DNA of 64,000 nt from Marinomonas profundimaris (GCF_000508165.1 NZ_AYOZ01000001.1:405042-469041); one strand, 5' to 3'; counted from the stretch's first letter, positions 8,830 through 18,452 are shown. Program-made: numbers and translations. The notes: generated by a model from the sequence alone, not told the origin.

Positions 8830-11800
8830 GCCAAAGAAATCGCCTTCAGAATGGCGGACGAATCGATCGTTCCAAATCACTGACTTTCACCTACAACGGC
8901 AAGCTGCTTAAAGGCTACGCAGGCGACACGTTAGCGTCAGCCTTGCTGGCCAATGGCGTAGATATTGTCGGCCGAAGCTTTAAATACAGCCGACCTCGCG
9001 GCATTGTTGCAGCGGGTGCAGAAGAGCCGAATGCCATCATGCAAGTTGGCGCGACCGAAGCCACCCAAATTCCTAATGTACGCGCCACACAGCAGTCGCT
9101 TTATGACGGACTTGTGGCTGGAACCACCAATGGCTGGCCGAGCGTTGAAACAGACTTGATGGAATACGTGGGCAAAATTGGTGGGAAAATGATGCCGCCG
9201 GGCTTTTACTACAAAACCTTCATGTTCCCGCAGTCTTTGTGGGGAACCTACGAATCTTACATCCGCAAAGCAGCCGGTCTTGGTCGCGCACCACAAGATA
9301 CCGATCCAGACATTTATGACAAGATGAACCAGCATTGTGACGTAATGATCGTCGGTGCAGGCCCCGCGGGTTTGGTCGCCGCGTTGACGGCGGCACGCGC
9401 TGGCGCTCGTGTGATTATTGCCGATGAGCAAAACGAATTTGGTGGCAGCTTATTAAGCAGCACCGAAACCCTAGACGGAAAACCCGCTGCCGAATGGATA
9501 GCAAGCGTGGTACAAGAGCTTGCAAGCTTTGACGATGTGATGATGCTCACCCATTCGCAGGTGAACGGGTACCACGATCATAACTTCTTAACGATTCAGC
9601 AGCATTGCACCGACCAGTTCGCCGACCGCGCGCCCAATGGGCAAATCGCGCAGCGTTTGCATCGTGTGCGTGCAAAATGGGTTGTGTTGGCAACGGGCGC
9701 CCATGAACGTCCTTTGGTGTACGGCAACAACGATGTACCAGGTTGCATGGTGGCGAACGCCGTGTCGACTTACATTAATCGTTATGGCGTGGCGCCGGGC
9801 ATTGACTTGGTGTTGATGACGTCAAATGACAACGCGTATCGCACGGCGCTCGATTGGCACGATGCCGGTCGTAACGTGGTGGCGGTTGTCGATTCTCGTA
9901 AGAACCCACAAGGCACGTTGGTTGATGCCGCACGTGAACGTGGTATTAGCATTTTGGTTGGCTCTGGCGTGATTGAAGCCCATGGCAGCAAGCGCGTAAC
10001 GAGTGTTTCGATTGCGCCATTAAACGACGCTGGCGACGCGGTTGTCGGCGCTATCGTGAAAATGAAAGCCGATACGGTGGCGACGTCTGGTGGTTGGAGT
10101 CCGGTAATTCACTTGTCTTGCCACACGGGCGCGCGTCCGGTTTGGAATGATGCGATTCTGGGTTTTACACCGGGCGCAACGGTTCAGAAACAACTAACGG
10201 CGGGTGCGATTAATGGATCTTTCACCACGGCAAATGCGTTGAACGAAGGCTTAAGCGCGGCCTGTGAGGCGTTGTCTCATTTGAATTTAACGAAGCCTGA
10301 TGTCAGCTTGCCAGCAACGCAAGACATAGAAGAAGGCGAGGCGATGGCCTTGTTCCATATTCCGCACACGAAACCGACATCCAAAGCGCCCAAGCAGTTT
10401 GTGGATTATCAAAACGACGTCACCGCCGCGGGCATTGAGCTGGCGTGCCGAGAAGGGTTTGAGTCCATTGAACATGTGAAACGCTATACGGCGATGGGGT
10501 TCGGAACGGATCAAGGCAAGTTGGGCAACATCAACGGCATGGCGATCGCGGCGAAAACCTTGAATCAAACCATTCCGCAAACGGGCACGACGATTTTCCG
10601 ACCAAACTACACGCCCGTCACGTTCGGTGCGATTGTTGGACGTGATTGCGGTGCTTTGTTTGACCCAAAACGTTACACCGCCATGCATTCTTGGCATGTT
10701 GAGCACGGTGCGAAATTTGAAGACGTTGGTTTGTGGAAACGCCCTTGGTATTACCCACAAGGACAGGAAACCATGCAAGAAAGCTTGAACCGCGAGTGTT
10801 TGGCGGTTCGTGAGTCTGCTGGGATCTTGGACGCATCGACCTTAGGTAAAATCGATATTCAAGGCAAAGACGCACGTGAATTCCTGGGTCGTGTTTACAG
10901 TAACGCGTGGGCGAAATTAGCGGTCGGAAAATGTCGCTATGGCTTGATGTGTGGTGAAGACGGCATGGTGTTCGACGATGGTGTAACGTCTTGTTTGGCG
11001 GAGAATCATTTCTTGATGACCACGACAACAGGCGGTGCCGCGCACGTTTTAGAATGGTTGGAAATTTACCATCAAACCGAATGGCCTGAGATGGAAGTGT
11101 ATTTCACGTCGGTCACGGATCATTGGGCAACCATGACGATATCCGGCCCGAACAGCCGCAAGTTGTTGGAGAAATTGACCGACTACGATGTGTCAAAAGA
11201 CAACATGGCGTTTATGGATTGGAAGCCAATGACCGTCGCCGGCGTGCCAGCTCGTGTCTTCCGTATTTCTTTCACTGGTGAGTTGTCGTTCGAAATAAAC
11301 GTTCAAGCCAACTACGGTTTGCACGTGTGGAAAGCCTTGTTTGAGCACGGTAAAGCATTCAATCTAACGCCGTACGGCACCGAAACCATGCATATTTTAC
11401 GGGCGGAAAAAGGCTTTATTATCGCCGGACAAGACACTGATGGCTCCGTGCATCCATTCGATTTAGGCATGTCGTGGGCCGTGTCGATGCAGAAACCTTT
11501 TAGCTTCATTGGGAAACGTGGCATGCAGCGTGAAGACTGTGTTCGTGCCGATCGTAAACAGCTGGTGGGTTTGAAAACGATCGATCCAAATGTCGTGTTA
11601 CCGGAAGGCGCGCAAGGGGTGCTGGATCCGAAAGCGTCTATTCCGATGCCAATGGTCGGGCACGTGACGTCCAGTTACTGGAGTGCGAATTTAAATCGCT
11701 CGGTGGCGATGGGCTTTGTGAAAGGCGGGCTAGATAAAATGGGCGAGCGAGTCTTTTACCCATTGGTTGATGGACGAGTCGTAGAGGCTGAAATTTGCAG

Positions 11801-11843
11801 CCCTGTGTTTTTAGACCCAAAAGGGGAGCGTCAACATGTCTGA
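8826..11843 (+). CDS. soxA: Sarcosine oxidase alpha subunit
   Basis: 1005 residues, full length. The order is an N-terminal ferredoxin-like fold (about 15-100, 'FTYNGKLLKGYAGDTLASAL'), an NAD-binding Rossmann region from about residue 173 ('DVMIVGAGPAGLVAALTAA'), and a C-terminal aminomethyltransferase (GcvT-like) half from about 610 that binds THF ('LDASTLGKIDIQGKDA', 'GELSFEINV'). In known enzymes it carries NAD+ and the folate site that captures the C1 unit as 5,10-methylene-THF. Start ATG at 8826 has CAGGAG eight bases upstream and overlaps soxD by 4 nt. It ends 8 nt inside soxG. Confidence 0.95.
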   Translation: MSQRNRLQNGGRIDRSKSLTFTYNGKLLKGYAGDTLASALLANGVDIVGRSFKYSRPRGIVAAGAEEPNAIMQVGATEATQIPNVRATQQSLYDGLVAGTTNGWPSVETDLMEYVGKIGGKMMPPGFYYKTFMFPQSLWGTYESYIRKAAGLGRAPQDTDPDIYDKMNQHCDVMIVGAGPAGLVAALTAARAGARVIIADEQNEFGGSLLSSTETLDGKPAAEWIASVVQELASFDDVMMLTHSQVNGYHDHNFLTIQQHCTDQFADRAPNGQIAQRLHRVRAKWVVLATGAHERPLVYGNNDVPGCMVANAVSTYINRYGVAPGIDLVLMTSNDNAYRTALDWHDAGRNVVAVVDSRKNPQGTLVDAARERGISILVGSGVIEAHGSKRVTSVSIAPLNDAGDAVVGAIVKMKADTVATSGGWSPVIHLSCHTGARPVWNDAILGFTPGATVQKQLTAGAINGSFTTANALNEGLSAACEALSHLNLTKPDVSLPATQDIEEGEAMALFHIPHTKPTSKAPKQFVDYQNDVTAAGIELACREGFESIEHVKRYTAMGFGTDQGKLGNINGMAIAAKTLNQTIPQTGTTIFRPNYTPVTFGAIVGRDCGALFDPKRYTAMHSWHVEHGAKFEDVGLWKRPWYYPQGQETMQESLNRECLAVRESAGILDASTLGKIDIQGKDAREFLGRVYSNAWAKLAVGKCRYGLMCGEDGMVFDDGVTSCLAENHFLMTTTTGGAAHVLEWLEIYHQTEWPEMEVYFTSVTDHWATMTISGPNSRKLLEKLTDYDVSKDNMAFMDWKPMTVAGVPARVFRISFTGELSFEINVQANYGLHVWKALFEHGKAFNLTPYGTETMHILRAEKGFIIAGQDTDGSVHPFDLGMSWAVSMQKPFSFIGKRGMQREDCVRADRKQLVGLKTIDPNVVLPEGAQGVLDPKASIPMPMVGHVTSSYWSANLNRSVAMGFVKGGLDKMGERVFYPLVDGRVVEAEICSPVFLDPKGERQHV

Positions 11844-12507
11844 TGTCACAGTAGAAGTAATGGAAAAAAAGTTGGTAACAAATCAACGTCCGACTGACGC
11901 TATTGTTGGCGAAAGCCCGTTGCATCATGCGGATTTGGCCAGCATTGCGAGTCAAGGTCCGCAAGAAGGTGGTGTGCATTTTTGTGAGCACAAACTCTTG
12001 GGTTTATTGACCTTGCGCTGCGTGCCATTGCCGCAGCAGCAAGAAGAGATTGAATCTTTGCTGGGCGTGGCTTTGCCCATGGCGCCGCTGACGTCTGTTA
12101 CGAAAGACGACACATCGATCGGCAAAGTGTCGGTGCGTTGGGTTGGCCCCGATGAGTGGTTGATTATCGTTCCTGGTGACGAGGCGTTTGATTTGGAAAC
12201 ACGTTTTTTTGAAACGCTAAGTGGGCATTTCTCGTTAGTCAATATCAGCGGTGGTTCGACGGTCTTTGACGTTTCGGGCGATCAGGTTGTTAGTATGCTG
12301 AAAAAGTCGATTCCTGTGGATTTGCATATCCGTGAATTCCCCGTGGGCAAAGTGGTATCGACTATTTTTGCTAAGAGCGGCGCGATTGTTTGCCGACTGG
12401 GGGAAAACCAATTCGAACTGGTGGTTCGTCGTAGTTTTGCCGATTACCTTTGGCTATGGGTTCAAGACGCCAGTCGTGAATACGGCCTTGTCGTTAAAAC
12501 GAGCTAG
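11836..12507 (+). CDS. soxG: Sarcosine oxidase gamma subunit
   Basis: 223 residues, somewhat longer than the usual ~200. Gamma-subunit features are present: the core around 'VSVRWVGPDEWLIIVPG' and 'GGSTVFDVSGDQ', both typical of GcvT-related gamma subunits. The start overlaps soxA by 8 nt and a GGGGAG ribosome site lies directly upstream within soxA. Completes the SoxBDAG complex. About 115 bases separate it from purU, with no strong terminator seen, so purU is probably in the same transcript. Confidence 0.92.
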   Translation: MSDVTVEVMEKKLVTNQRPTDAIVGESPLHHADLASIASQGPQEGGVHFCEHKLLGLLTLRCVPLPQQQEEIESLLGVALPMAPLTSVTKDDTSIGKVSVRWVGPDEWLIIVPGDEAFDLETRFFETLSGHFSLVNISGGSTVFDVSGDQVVSMLKKSIPVDLHIREFPVGKVVSTIFAKSGAIVCRLGENQFELVVRRSFADYLWLWVQDASREYGLVVKTS

Positions 12508-12623
12508 ACAAGAACCGTCATTGTTTCAAATACATTCCTTTTCTTTCACGGTGTTGGTTGGCCACGTTAAGTGGTCAGCCATTGTCGTGATGCAAAAAGC
12601 TTAAGACATTGAGAGATCGTTTT

Positions 12624-13490
12624 ATGAAAGCAAAAATCGCACCTTGGATCTTTACTGCGAGCTGCCCGAGCATCATCGGAACGGTAGACGTTGTGACGCG
12701 CTACATGGCAGAAGCGGGCAATTATATTGATGAAATCCATTCATTCGACGACCGTGAATCGGGTCTGTTTTTTATTCGCATCGAATTTTTACCGCAACAC
12801 GATGATTTTAGCGATGCGGTATTTTCCGAGCATTTTGCCGATCGCGCTGCCGAGTTTGATATGGAATGGCAACTGACGGCTCCAAATCACTCGCCAAAAG
12901 TGGCGATCATGGTGTCGAAATACGATCATTGTTTGAATGACTTGTTGTATCGTTTTCGTACAGGGCAATTAAATATTGATGTCACGGTGATTATCTCGAA
13001 TCACCCAGATTTAGAAGAACTCGCCAAATGGCACGGTATTCCGTATTACCATTTACCAATCACCGCAGAAACCAAGCTAGAGCAAGAAGCGCAAGTGCGC
13101 GCATTGATTGAGCAGTACGATACAGAATTGGTCGTGTTAGCGCGTTACATGCAAGTGCTGTCGCCGAGCATGTGCGAATACCTAGATGGTCGCGCGATCA
13201 ACATTCATCACTCTTTATTGCCCGGCTTTAAAGGCGCTCGACCTTATCATCAAGCGTGGGAAAAAGGCGTGAAAATGGTCGGCGCGACGGCGCATTATGT
13301 GAACAATGACCTAGACGAAGGCCCGATCATTTCCCAAGGTATTCAAACGGTCAATCACGCCCATTATGCCGAAGATCTTATTGCCAAAGGCCAAGACATC
13401 GAACGCGTCACCTTGTTTAACGCAGTGAAATGCCACGTCGAAAAACGAGTGTTTTTAAATGGCAAACGAACGGTCGTTTTTGGTGGTTAA
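12624..13490 (+). CDS. purU: Formyltetrahydrofolate deformylase
   Basis: 288 residues from the ATG at 12624; an in-frame TTG at 12609 is possible, but GAGAG at 12611-12615 is correctly spaced for the ATG. N-terminal ACT-like domain (about 5-80) and C-terminal formyltransferase-type domain with 'INIHHSLLPGFKGARPYHQA' and 'AHYVNNDLDEGPII' containing the catalytic Asn/His/Asp. It hydrolyses 10-formyl-THF to formate and THF. Placed after soxBDAG it recycles THF loaded with C1 units by sarcosine oxidation, as in Pseudomonas loci. Ends 7 bases from the convergent LysR gene. Confidence 0.94.
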   Translation: MKAKIAPWIFTASCPSIIGTVDVVTRYMAEAGNYIDEIHSFDDRESGLFFIRIEFLPQHDDFSDAVFSEHFADRAAEFDMEWQLTAPNHSPKVAIMVSKYDHCLNDLLYRFRTGQLNIDVTVIISNHPDLEELAKWHGIPYYHLPITAETKLEQEAQVRALIEQYDTELVVLARYMQVLSPSMCEYLDGRAINIHHSLLPGFKGARPYHQAWEKGVKMVGATAHYVNNDLDEGPIISQGIQTVNHAHYAEDLIAKGQDIERVTLFNAVKCHVEKRVFLNGKRTVVFGG

Positions 13491-13497
13491 ACAGTGG

Positions 13498-14439
13498 CTA
13501 ATTTGGTATTACTTCGTCACCTGATTGGTTCAAGTAAACAATATCATCGGAAGGCGGCGAGGGCGCTTTGCCTTTTAAATAGGTGTATAGCTGCTCGATG
13601 TGTTTCTGTTTTGAGCTGCCTTTTGGCCAGACTAAATAGTAGCCTTCGCCCGTCGACACGGCTTCATTAAAGGGCAGGTTGAGCAAGCCATTCTGAATGG
13701 TTTCTGAGCTTAATAAAAGATCGCCGACAGACACACCGTGGCCGCACATAGCGGCCATGTTGCCTTGTTCTAACGTATCAAACACCTTGCCTTGTGCTAT
13801 GTTTAAATCACGAAACTTCCCTGTGCTTTTTAGCCATCGTCGCCAATCTCTGCGATCGGGTGAAGGGTGGATAAGCGCACAGCGCTGCACATCTTCAAGC
13901 ACTTCGTCTGTCATATTTGGGGCGCAAATGGGAACCAACCATTCTACAAACAACAGGGCCGATTCTGTTCCCTGACCAAACAAGCCATTGCCTAATAAAA
14001 TCGCACAATCATAAGGTTCTTTACTAAAGTCGACCGTATCAATGTCCATCCAAATGCTGGTGGTTTCGACAGTTGATGTTGAGTTATCTTCATGGAAAGA
14101 ATGTAAGTGATCAAGTAGCCAGCGCATGGTGATAGTGGAAGGGGCTTTTAATCGAATTTCATTATGAATGCTGCTGAATTCTAAACAGGCTCTTTCTAAT
14201 AAGTTGAATCCTTCACTGATTTGTACCGCAAGAGAACGACCTGCATTGGACACTTCTATTCTTGGGCCATTTCTCACAAACAGTTCACATTCAAACCATT
14301 CTTCCAGTGTTCGTATGTGTTTACTAATGGCGCCTGTCGTCACATTTAAGTGGGCGGCGGCTTTAGTGAAGGAGCCAAACCGAGCCGAAGCTTCAAAAGC
14401 GCGGAGTGCGTAGAGTGGTGGAAGCGACATAAATAGCAT
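13498..14439 (-). CDS. LysR-family transcriptional regulator (GcvA-like)
   Basis: 313 residues: N-terminal winged HTH ('LRAFEASARFGSFTKAAAHL', 'VTTGAISKHIRTLEEWF') and a C-terminal effector-binding domain. The sequence resembles the GcvA group. The start may instead be the ATG at 14430 ('MSLPPLYALRAF'); neither has a strong ribosome site. It is divergent from the YqcI-like/LysE pair with a LysR-type T-N11-A palindrome next to its own start, so it most likely controls that pair and itself. Regulation of the convergent sox operon is less likely by position. Confidence 0.88.
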   Translation of the reverse strand: MLFMSLPPLYALRAFEASARFGSFTKAAAHLNVTTGAISKHIRTLEEWFECELFVRNGPRIEVSNAGRSLAVQISEGFNLLERACLEFSSIHNEIRLKAPSTITMRWLLDHLHSFHEDNSTSTVETTSIWMDIDTVDFSKEPYDCAILLGNGLFGQGTESALLFVEWLVPICAPNMTDEVLEDVQRCALIHPSPDRRDWRRWLKSTGKFRDLNIAQGKVFDTLEQGNMAAMCGHGVSVGDLLLSSETIQNGLLNLPFNEAVSTGEGYYLVWPKGSSKQKHIEQLYTYLKGKAPSPPSDDIVYLNQSGDEVIPN

Positions 14440-14446
14440 TCTATAT

Positions 14447-14459
14447 TGAGTTTAACTCA
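14447..14459. promoter_or_regulatory. Candidate LysR binding site (T-N11-A palindrome)
   Basis: TGAGTTTAACTCA is a perfect odd palindrome fitting the T-N11-A form of LysR sites. It lies eight bases upstream of the regulator's ATG and about 85 bases before the divergent gene, as expected for autoregulation plus divergent activation. Confidence 0.5.
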
Positions 14460-14544
14460 CATTAAGCTTTATTTTTTTCCGTTTTTCAATAGTCGCATAA
14501 GCTTGAATAATGGGCGCATTTTAAAATAGTGACAGTAGAGAAAA

Positions 14545-15318
14545 ATGCTTAGTAACGGAAAAGTGGTAATTCAATCTGATTTAAGAAACCTCACAAGAGA
14601 TCATATCTCTACGTATAGAGTTGATGATTGGCGCATTGAAGCATTCAGTAACATTATAAGTTGCCTCGAAAGCCAAGACTTTCCATGTTTGTTTGGCCGA
14701 AATGCCTTGAGAAAGGAATCACTGCGCTTTGCATTTATTGGTGAACATAATTCCGTCAACGAACTTACAAGTGTCATGACCGAATTCACCAAAAGCATTG
14801 CAGACACGAATATTACGGATCGTCTGTACAGCCCAATGTTGATTATTTTCAAGAGGGCCGACTTTCAGGGATTAAAAGAGGAGCATGAATTTGCGTGGCA
14901 GCGCATACAAGAATTGCACGATAACGATACAGCGCCATGGCCTGCATCGGTTCCCTCTGAAGTCGAAGATTCCGCTTGGTCCTTCTGTTATGGCGGTGTT
15001 GAGTTTTTCATTAATGTGAGTTGTCCTAGCCACGTTCAGCTTAAGAGTCGCAACCTTGGGAATCATGTTGTGTTTGTGATTAATCCTCGTGAGCACTTCG
15101 ATTTATTAGCAAGCCATAAAAATACCAAAGGCATCAAAATCCGAGAGAAGATTCGAAAACGCGTTTTTGATTACAATAAAGGCCATGTATCAAAAGAGCT
15201 GGGGTTTTATGGTGACAGCGATAACTTAGAGTGGAAACAATACGTATTGAGTGAAAGCGATTCTAAGCCTGCTTCTCGATGCCCTTTACACATGAAAAAA
15301 GAAGGGGGACTGGCATGA
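14545..15318 (+). CDS. YqcI/YcgG family protein (GntA-like heme N-oxygenase family)
   Basis: 257 residues. 'FPCLFGRNALRKESLRFAFIG' near residue 50, 'APWPASVPSEVEDSAWSFCYGGVEFFINVSCPSH' in the middle and the C-terminal 'ASRCPLH' are the conserved blocks of the YqcI/YcgG family. One characterised family, GntA, is a heme-dependent N-hydroxylase of a free amino acid-like substrate; that this protein does similar chemistry is inference. The stop overlaps the start of a LysE-type exporter (ATGA), so the two are translationally coupled, suggesting modification followed by export of an amino-acid-like compound. Confidence 0.75.
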   Translation: MLSNGKVVIQSDLRNLTRDHISTYRVDDWRIEAFSNIISCLESQDFPCLFGRNALRKESLRFAFIGEHNSVNELTSVMTEFTKSIADTNITDRLYSPMLIIFKRADFQGLKEEHEFAWQRIQELHDNDTAPWPASVPSEVEDSAWSFCYGGVEFFINVSCPSHVQLKSRNLGNHVVFVINPREHFDLLASHKNTKGIKIREKIRKRVFDYNKGHVSKELGFYGDSDNLEWKQYVLSESDSKPASRCPLHMKKEGGLA

Positions 15319-15929
15319 ATCTGGTGCTTTTATCTACTTACATAATGTCGATTCTTACCTTGTTGCTAACACCTGGGCCGGTTGTCGCGCTGGTAACCGG
15401 AACCGCAACGCGTTATGGGTATCGAAGGGCGTTTGCCACCGTGGTCGGTACGAATCTAGCGTCTTTTGTACTGATCTTATTTGCCGCATTAATGCTGATT
15501 GGGGTGTTGTCTTTAGAGCCGCTTTATTTGCATGTATTAGGCATTATGGGGTCTATTTTTATTGGTTATATGGCGATCCAAAGTCTACTAACCGTGTCCG
15601 ATTCCGACGGCGAAACCATTACGGCGTCCAGCGCAGGCGGTATTGTTCAAGGTTTTTTGACGGGAATATCGAACCCTAAAGACATTCTTTTCTTTGTGTC
15701 GCTGTTTCCCCAATTTATCGCGATTACGAGCGATTTTAATACCAGTATTTTGACGCTTTCTATTATTTGGGGAATCTTCGATTTTTCAATCTTGTCGCTT
15801 TATATTCTACTGGTTAAAAAATGGCTGCCAGAAAAACATAAAAAACGCATGGAAATTGTGTCGTCGCTCTTTCTTTTGTTGGTGGCGATTGGTGGCGCAA
15901 TATACAACGTTTACGCCGTATTTGGGTGA
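15315..15929 (+). CDS. LysE/RhtB-type amino-acid exporter
   Basis: 204 residues from the ATG at 15315, chosen because a GAAGGGGG ribosome site lies at 15300-15307. Six hydrophobic segments and the family motif 'LLTPGPVVALVTGTATRYGYR' near the N-terminus, then 'GISNPKDILFFVSLFPQF' in the middle. LysE/RhtB proteins export amino acids or related small molecules through the inner membrane. The start codon overlaps the stop of the YqcI/YcgG gene, so its substrate is probably the substrate or product of that protein. Confidence 0.9.
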   Translation: MNLVLLSTYIMSILTLLLTPGPVVALVTGTATRYGYRRAFATVVGTNLASFVLILFAALMLIGVLSLEPLYLHVLGIMGSIFIGYMAIQSLLTVSDSDGETITASSAGGIVQGFLTGISNPKDILFFVSLFPQFIAITSDFNTSILTLSIIWGIFDFSILSLYILLVKKWLPEKHKKRMEIVSSLFLLLVAIGGAIYNVYAVFG

Positions 15930-16008
15930 ATGTGTCACGAAGTATTTCCGCTAAGTCAGTATGAATGACTTCATAAAAACAGTCAGTAAAAATTACATTA
16001 GTAAGAAG

Positions 16009-16049
16009 AAAAAGCCGTTCAACGACAAAAAGTACGAGAACGGCTTTTT
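16009..16049. terminator. Bidirectional terminator
   Basis: A 12-bp stem (aaaaagccgttc at 16009-16020, gaacggcttttt at 16038-16049) between convergent genes. T-runs on both strands let it end both the LysE transcript and the leftward 16066-16494 gene. Confidence 0.85.
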
Positions 16050-16065
16050 GGTCATAATGGGCCGT

Positions 16066-16494
16066 TTATTCGCCATGCCTAGGAATAGGTTCAAGATCGG
16101 GTTCCATAAAAGCGTGTCGAGCTGTATCGGAAAAAAGCAGCTTCGCGGAATAATGCGTCATCATAATGTTTGCGTTCAGCATCATGGGGTTATGAGCGAT
16201 AAAATCATCAGATGAAAGTGAACTCGCCATGGTCTTCATGAAATGATGCACCGCCAAAATCCACGCTTCGGTCAGAGTCTCATGAAACTTTTGTGAAGGA
16301 TCGATGCCAGCGTGTTGCAGCAATCTCAATAGCGTATCTCGCATGAGTTGAACGGAATAACCAATGTTGTGCTCCGCCAGATAGACATACGCTAAACGTA
16401 TGTGCGCTTGGTGATTAAAATCAGCCACAGGAAATTCACACGATTCAACCAGACGTTTGAATTCTTGATCTGCTTCGGACAATAAATATTTCAT
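16066..16494 (-). CDS. Conserved hypothetical protein
   Basis: 142 residues, soluble, largely helical, function not recognised. It contains histidine-rich conserved-looking segments: 'FNHQAHIRLAYVYLAEH' (about 27-43), 'FHETLTEAWILAVHHFM' (about 65-81) and 'MLNANIMMTHYSAKLLFS'. The spacing of His residues could bind a metal, but that is speculative. ATG at 16494 is preceded by GAGCAATGAG. Monocistronic between two terminator/promoter regions, divergent from D-lactate dehydrogenase. Confidence 0.7.
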   Translation of the reverse strand: MKYLLSEADQEFKRLVESCEFPVADFNHQAHIRLAYVYLAEHNIGYSVQLMRDTLLRLLQHAGIDPSQKFHETLTEAWILAVHHFMKTMASSLSSDDFIAHNPMMLNANIMMTHYSAKLLFSDTARHAFMEPDLEPIPRHGE

Positions 16495-16589
16495 CTCATT
16501 GCTCTGCTTATCTAATGTGTTAAGGGAGGACGCTGATTTCTATGATATTGATAAAGACAGCAAAATCACATAGCGATTTTTTGTTCAAT

Positions 16590-16618
16590 TTGATGGAATT
16601 TTAAATCGAATTTATGAC
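16590..16618 (+). promoter_or_regulatory. Candidate sigma-70 promoter for D-lactate dehydrogenase
   Basis: TTGATG at 16590-16595 and TATGAC at 16613-16618 with a 17-base spacer, about 70 bases before the start codon. Read by eye only. Confidence 0.4.
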
Positions 16619-16690
16619 AGGGTGTTTTTTACTCTTGATCAAGTCGAGTATACTGGCGTCTTTCCCCCAACACGTCGCGAAGTATTTTTT

Positions 16691-18430
16691 ATGACAACAT
16701 CCAGTTTCAGCTTAGATCTGGCCGAAAAATTAAAGGCCATTGTAGGAAGCCAGTACACCTTAACGGACGCCGATAAGAAGAAACCCTACAGCAATGGTAT
16801 TCGATTGGGTGGTGGTGACGCTTATGCCGTGGTTCGTCCTAGTAGCTTGGTTGAAATCTGGAAAGTGCTTCAAGCCTGTGTTGAAGCCGATGTGATTGTC
16901 ATTATGCAAGCCGCCAATACGGGATTGACCGGTGGATCTACGCCAAATGGCGCCGATTATGATCGCCCGATTGTGATCGTTAGCACCATGCGAATTAGCG
17001 ATATTCAGCTGATTGATCAAGGCAAACAGATTGTCGGTTTGGCTGGAAGTACCTTGTTTGGTTTGGAAGAACGACTAAAACCCTACAGTCGCGAACCGCA
17101 TTCAGTGATTGGCTCTTCTTGTATTGGCGCGTCTATCGTTGGTGGCGTGTGTAATAATTCTGGTGGCGCGTTGGTTCAACGTGGTCCGGCTTACACAGAA
17201 ATGTCTTTATTCGCACAAGTCACTGAAAATGGTGAATTGCAATTGGTGAACAACCTAGGCATCGATTTGGGCAGCGACCCAGAAGAAATTCTCGCCAACT
17301 TACAGAATCACACTTACCAAGAAACCGACGTACAATTTCCCGATAAACGCGGTTCCGACAATGAATACCATGAGCGTATTCGTGACGTCGACGCAGAAAC
17401 CCCATCCCGCTTTAACAATGACCCGCGTCGTTTGTATGAATCGTCTGGTTGTGCCGGTAAATTGGCGGTGTTTGCGGTTCGCATCGACACTTTTCCAATT
17501 CCTGAAAAACATCAAGTGTTCTACATCGGCACGAACGATCCCGCCGTAATGGAACAGATGCGCCGTGACATGTTGTCAACTTTTACCAATTTGCCTGTGT
17601 CTGGCGAATACCTGCATAAAAGCAGTTATGACATCAGTAAAAAATACGGTAAAGACAGCTACTTGGTGATCGACAAACTGGGTACCAAATACATTCCTAA
17701 AATGTTTGCGATTAAACGCACAGTGGATCGTTGGGCGGAAAAATTCAGCTTCATGCCGAACAAATTTTCGGATCGCATCATGCAATACATGAGTCAGATG
17801 TTTCCGAATCACTTGCCGAAGCGCATGGAAGATTTTCGTGCAAAATACGATCATCATTGGATCGTCGAAACCAGCAACGACGGTGTGGCCGAAGCAAAAG
17901 CGTATTTAGATACCTTCTTCAAAGACAACGAAGGCGACTACTTTGCGTGTACCGATCGTGAAGCGGACCAAGCGATTCTGCATCGCTTTGTGACGGGCGG
18001 CGCCTTGACGCGTTATCACATTATGAATGGCAAAGACCTTGGTTCCATCATGACGATTGACGTGGCATTTCCGCGCAACGAGCAAGATTGGTTCGAAGTG
18101 TTACCACAAGACATCGACGATAAAATCGCTGTAAAAATGTATTACGGACACTTCTTTTGTCATGTCATGCATCAAAACTACATCATGAAAAAAGGCGTCG
18201 ACGGCAAAGCGGTGAAAAAACAAATTCTTGCGAGTTACGATGTACGTGGTGCGGAATACCCAGCCGAGCACAACGTGGGTCATGAATATTTGGCGAAGCC
18301 AGCATTGCGCGAGTTTTACCAAAAAACCGACCCAACCAACAGCTTCAACTCAGGCATCGGCGGCACCAGTAAACTGAAAAATTGGCAAGAGCTGAGCGAC
18401 GAACACACAGATTGTGGTTGCCATAAATAA
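16691..18430 (+). CDS. dld: Quinone-dependent D-lactate dehydrogenase
   Basis: 579 residues from the ATG at 16691; an upstream in-frame start at 16622 would add 23 residues lacking family similarity. It has an FAD-binding type 4 domain ('AANTGLTGGSTPNG', 'GSSCIGASIVGGVCNNSGGALVQRGPAYTEMSL') and the long C-terminal region with 'VEHNVGHEY'-like 'EHNVGHEYLAKPALREFYQKTD'. Length agrees with E. coli Dld (about 571). A peripheral membrane flavoprotein that oxidises D-lactate to pyruvate, passing electrons to quinone. Single gene with a strong terminator. Confidence 0.93.
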   Translation: MTTSSFSLDLAEKLKAIVGSQYTLTDADKKKPYSNGIRLGGGDAYAVVRPSSLVEIWKVLQACVEADVIVIMQAANTGLTGGSTPNGADYDRPIVIVSTMRISDIQLIDQGKQIVGLAGSTLFGLEERLKPYSREPHSVIGSSCIGASIVGGVCNNSGGALVQRGPAYTEMSLFAQVTENGELQLVNNLGIDLGSDPEEILANLQNHTYQETDVQFPDKRGSDNEYHERIRDVDAETPSRFNNDPRRLYESSGCAGKLAVFAVRIDTFPIPEKHQVFYIGTNDPAVMEQMRRDMLSTFTNLPVSGEYLHKSSYDISKKYGKDSYLVIDKLGTKYIPKMFAIKRTVDRWAEKFSFMPNKFSDRIMQYMSQMFPNHLPKRMEDFRAKYDHHWIVETSNDGVAEAKAYLDTFFKDNEGDYFACTDREADQAILHRFVTGGALTRYHIMNGKDLGSIMTIDVAFPRNEQDWFEVLPQDIDDKIAVKMYYGHFFCHVMHQNYIMKKGVDGKAVKKQILASYDVRGAEYPAEHNVGHEYLAKPALREFYQKTDPTNSFNSGIGGTSKLKNWQELSDEHTDCGCHK

Positions 18431-18452
18431 GCTTTAGAACAACAGAGAATGC

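Noticed and set aside
15961..16215. 84-codon rightward frame
   Set aside because: It runs through the bidirectional terminator and lies antisense to the better supported 16066-16494 gene.
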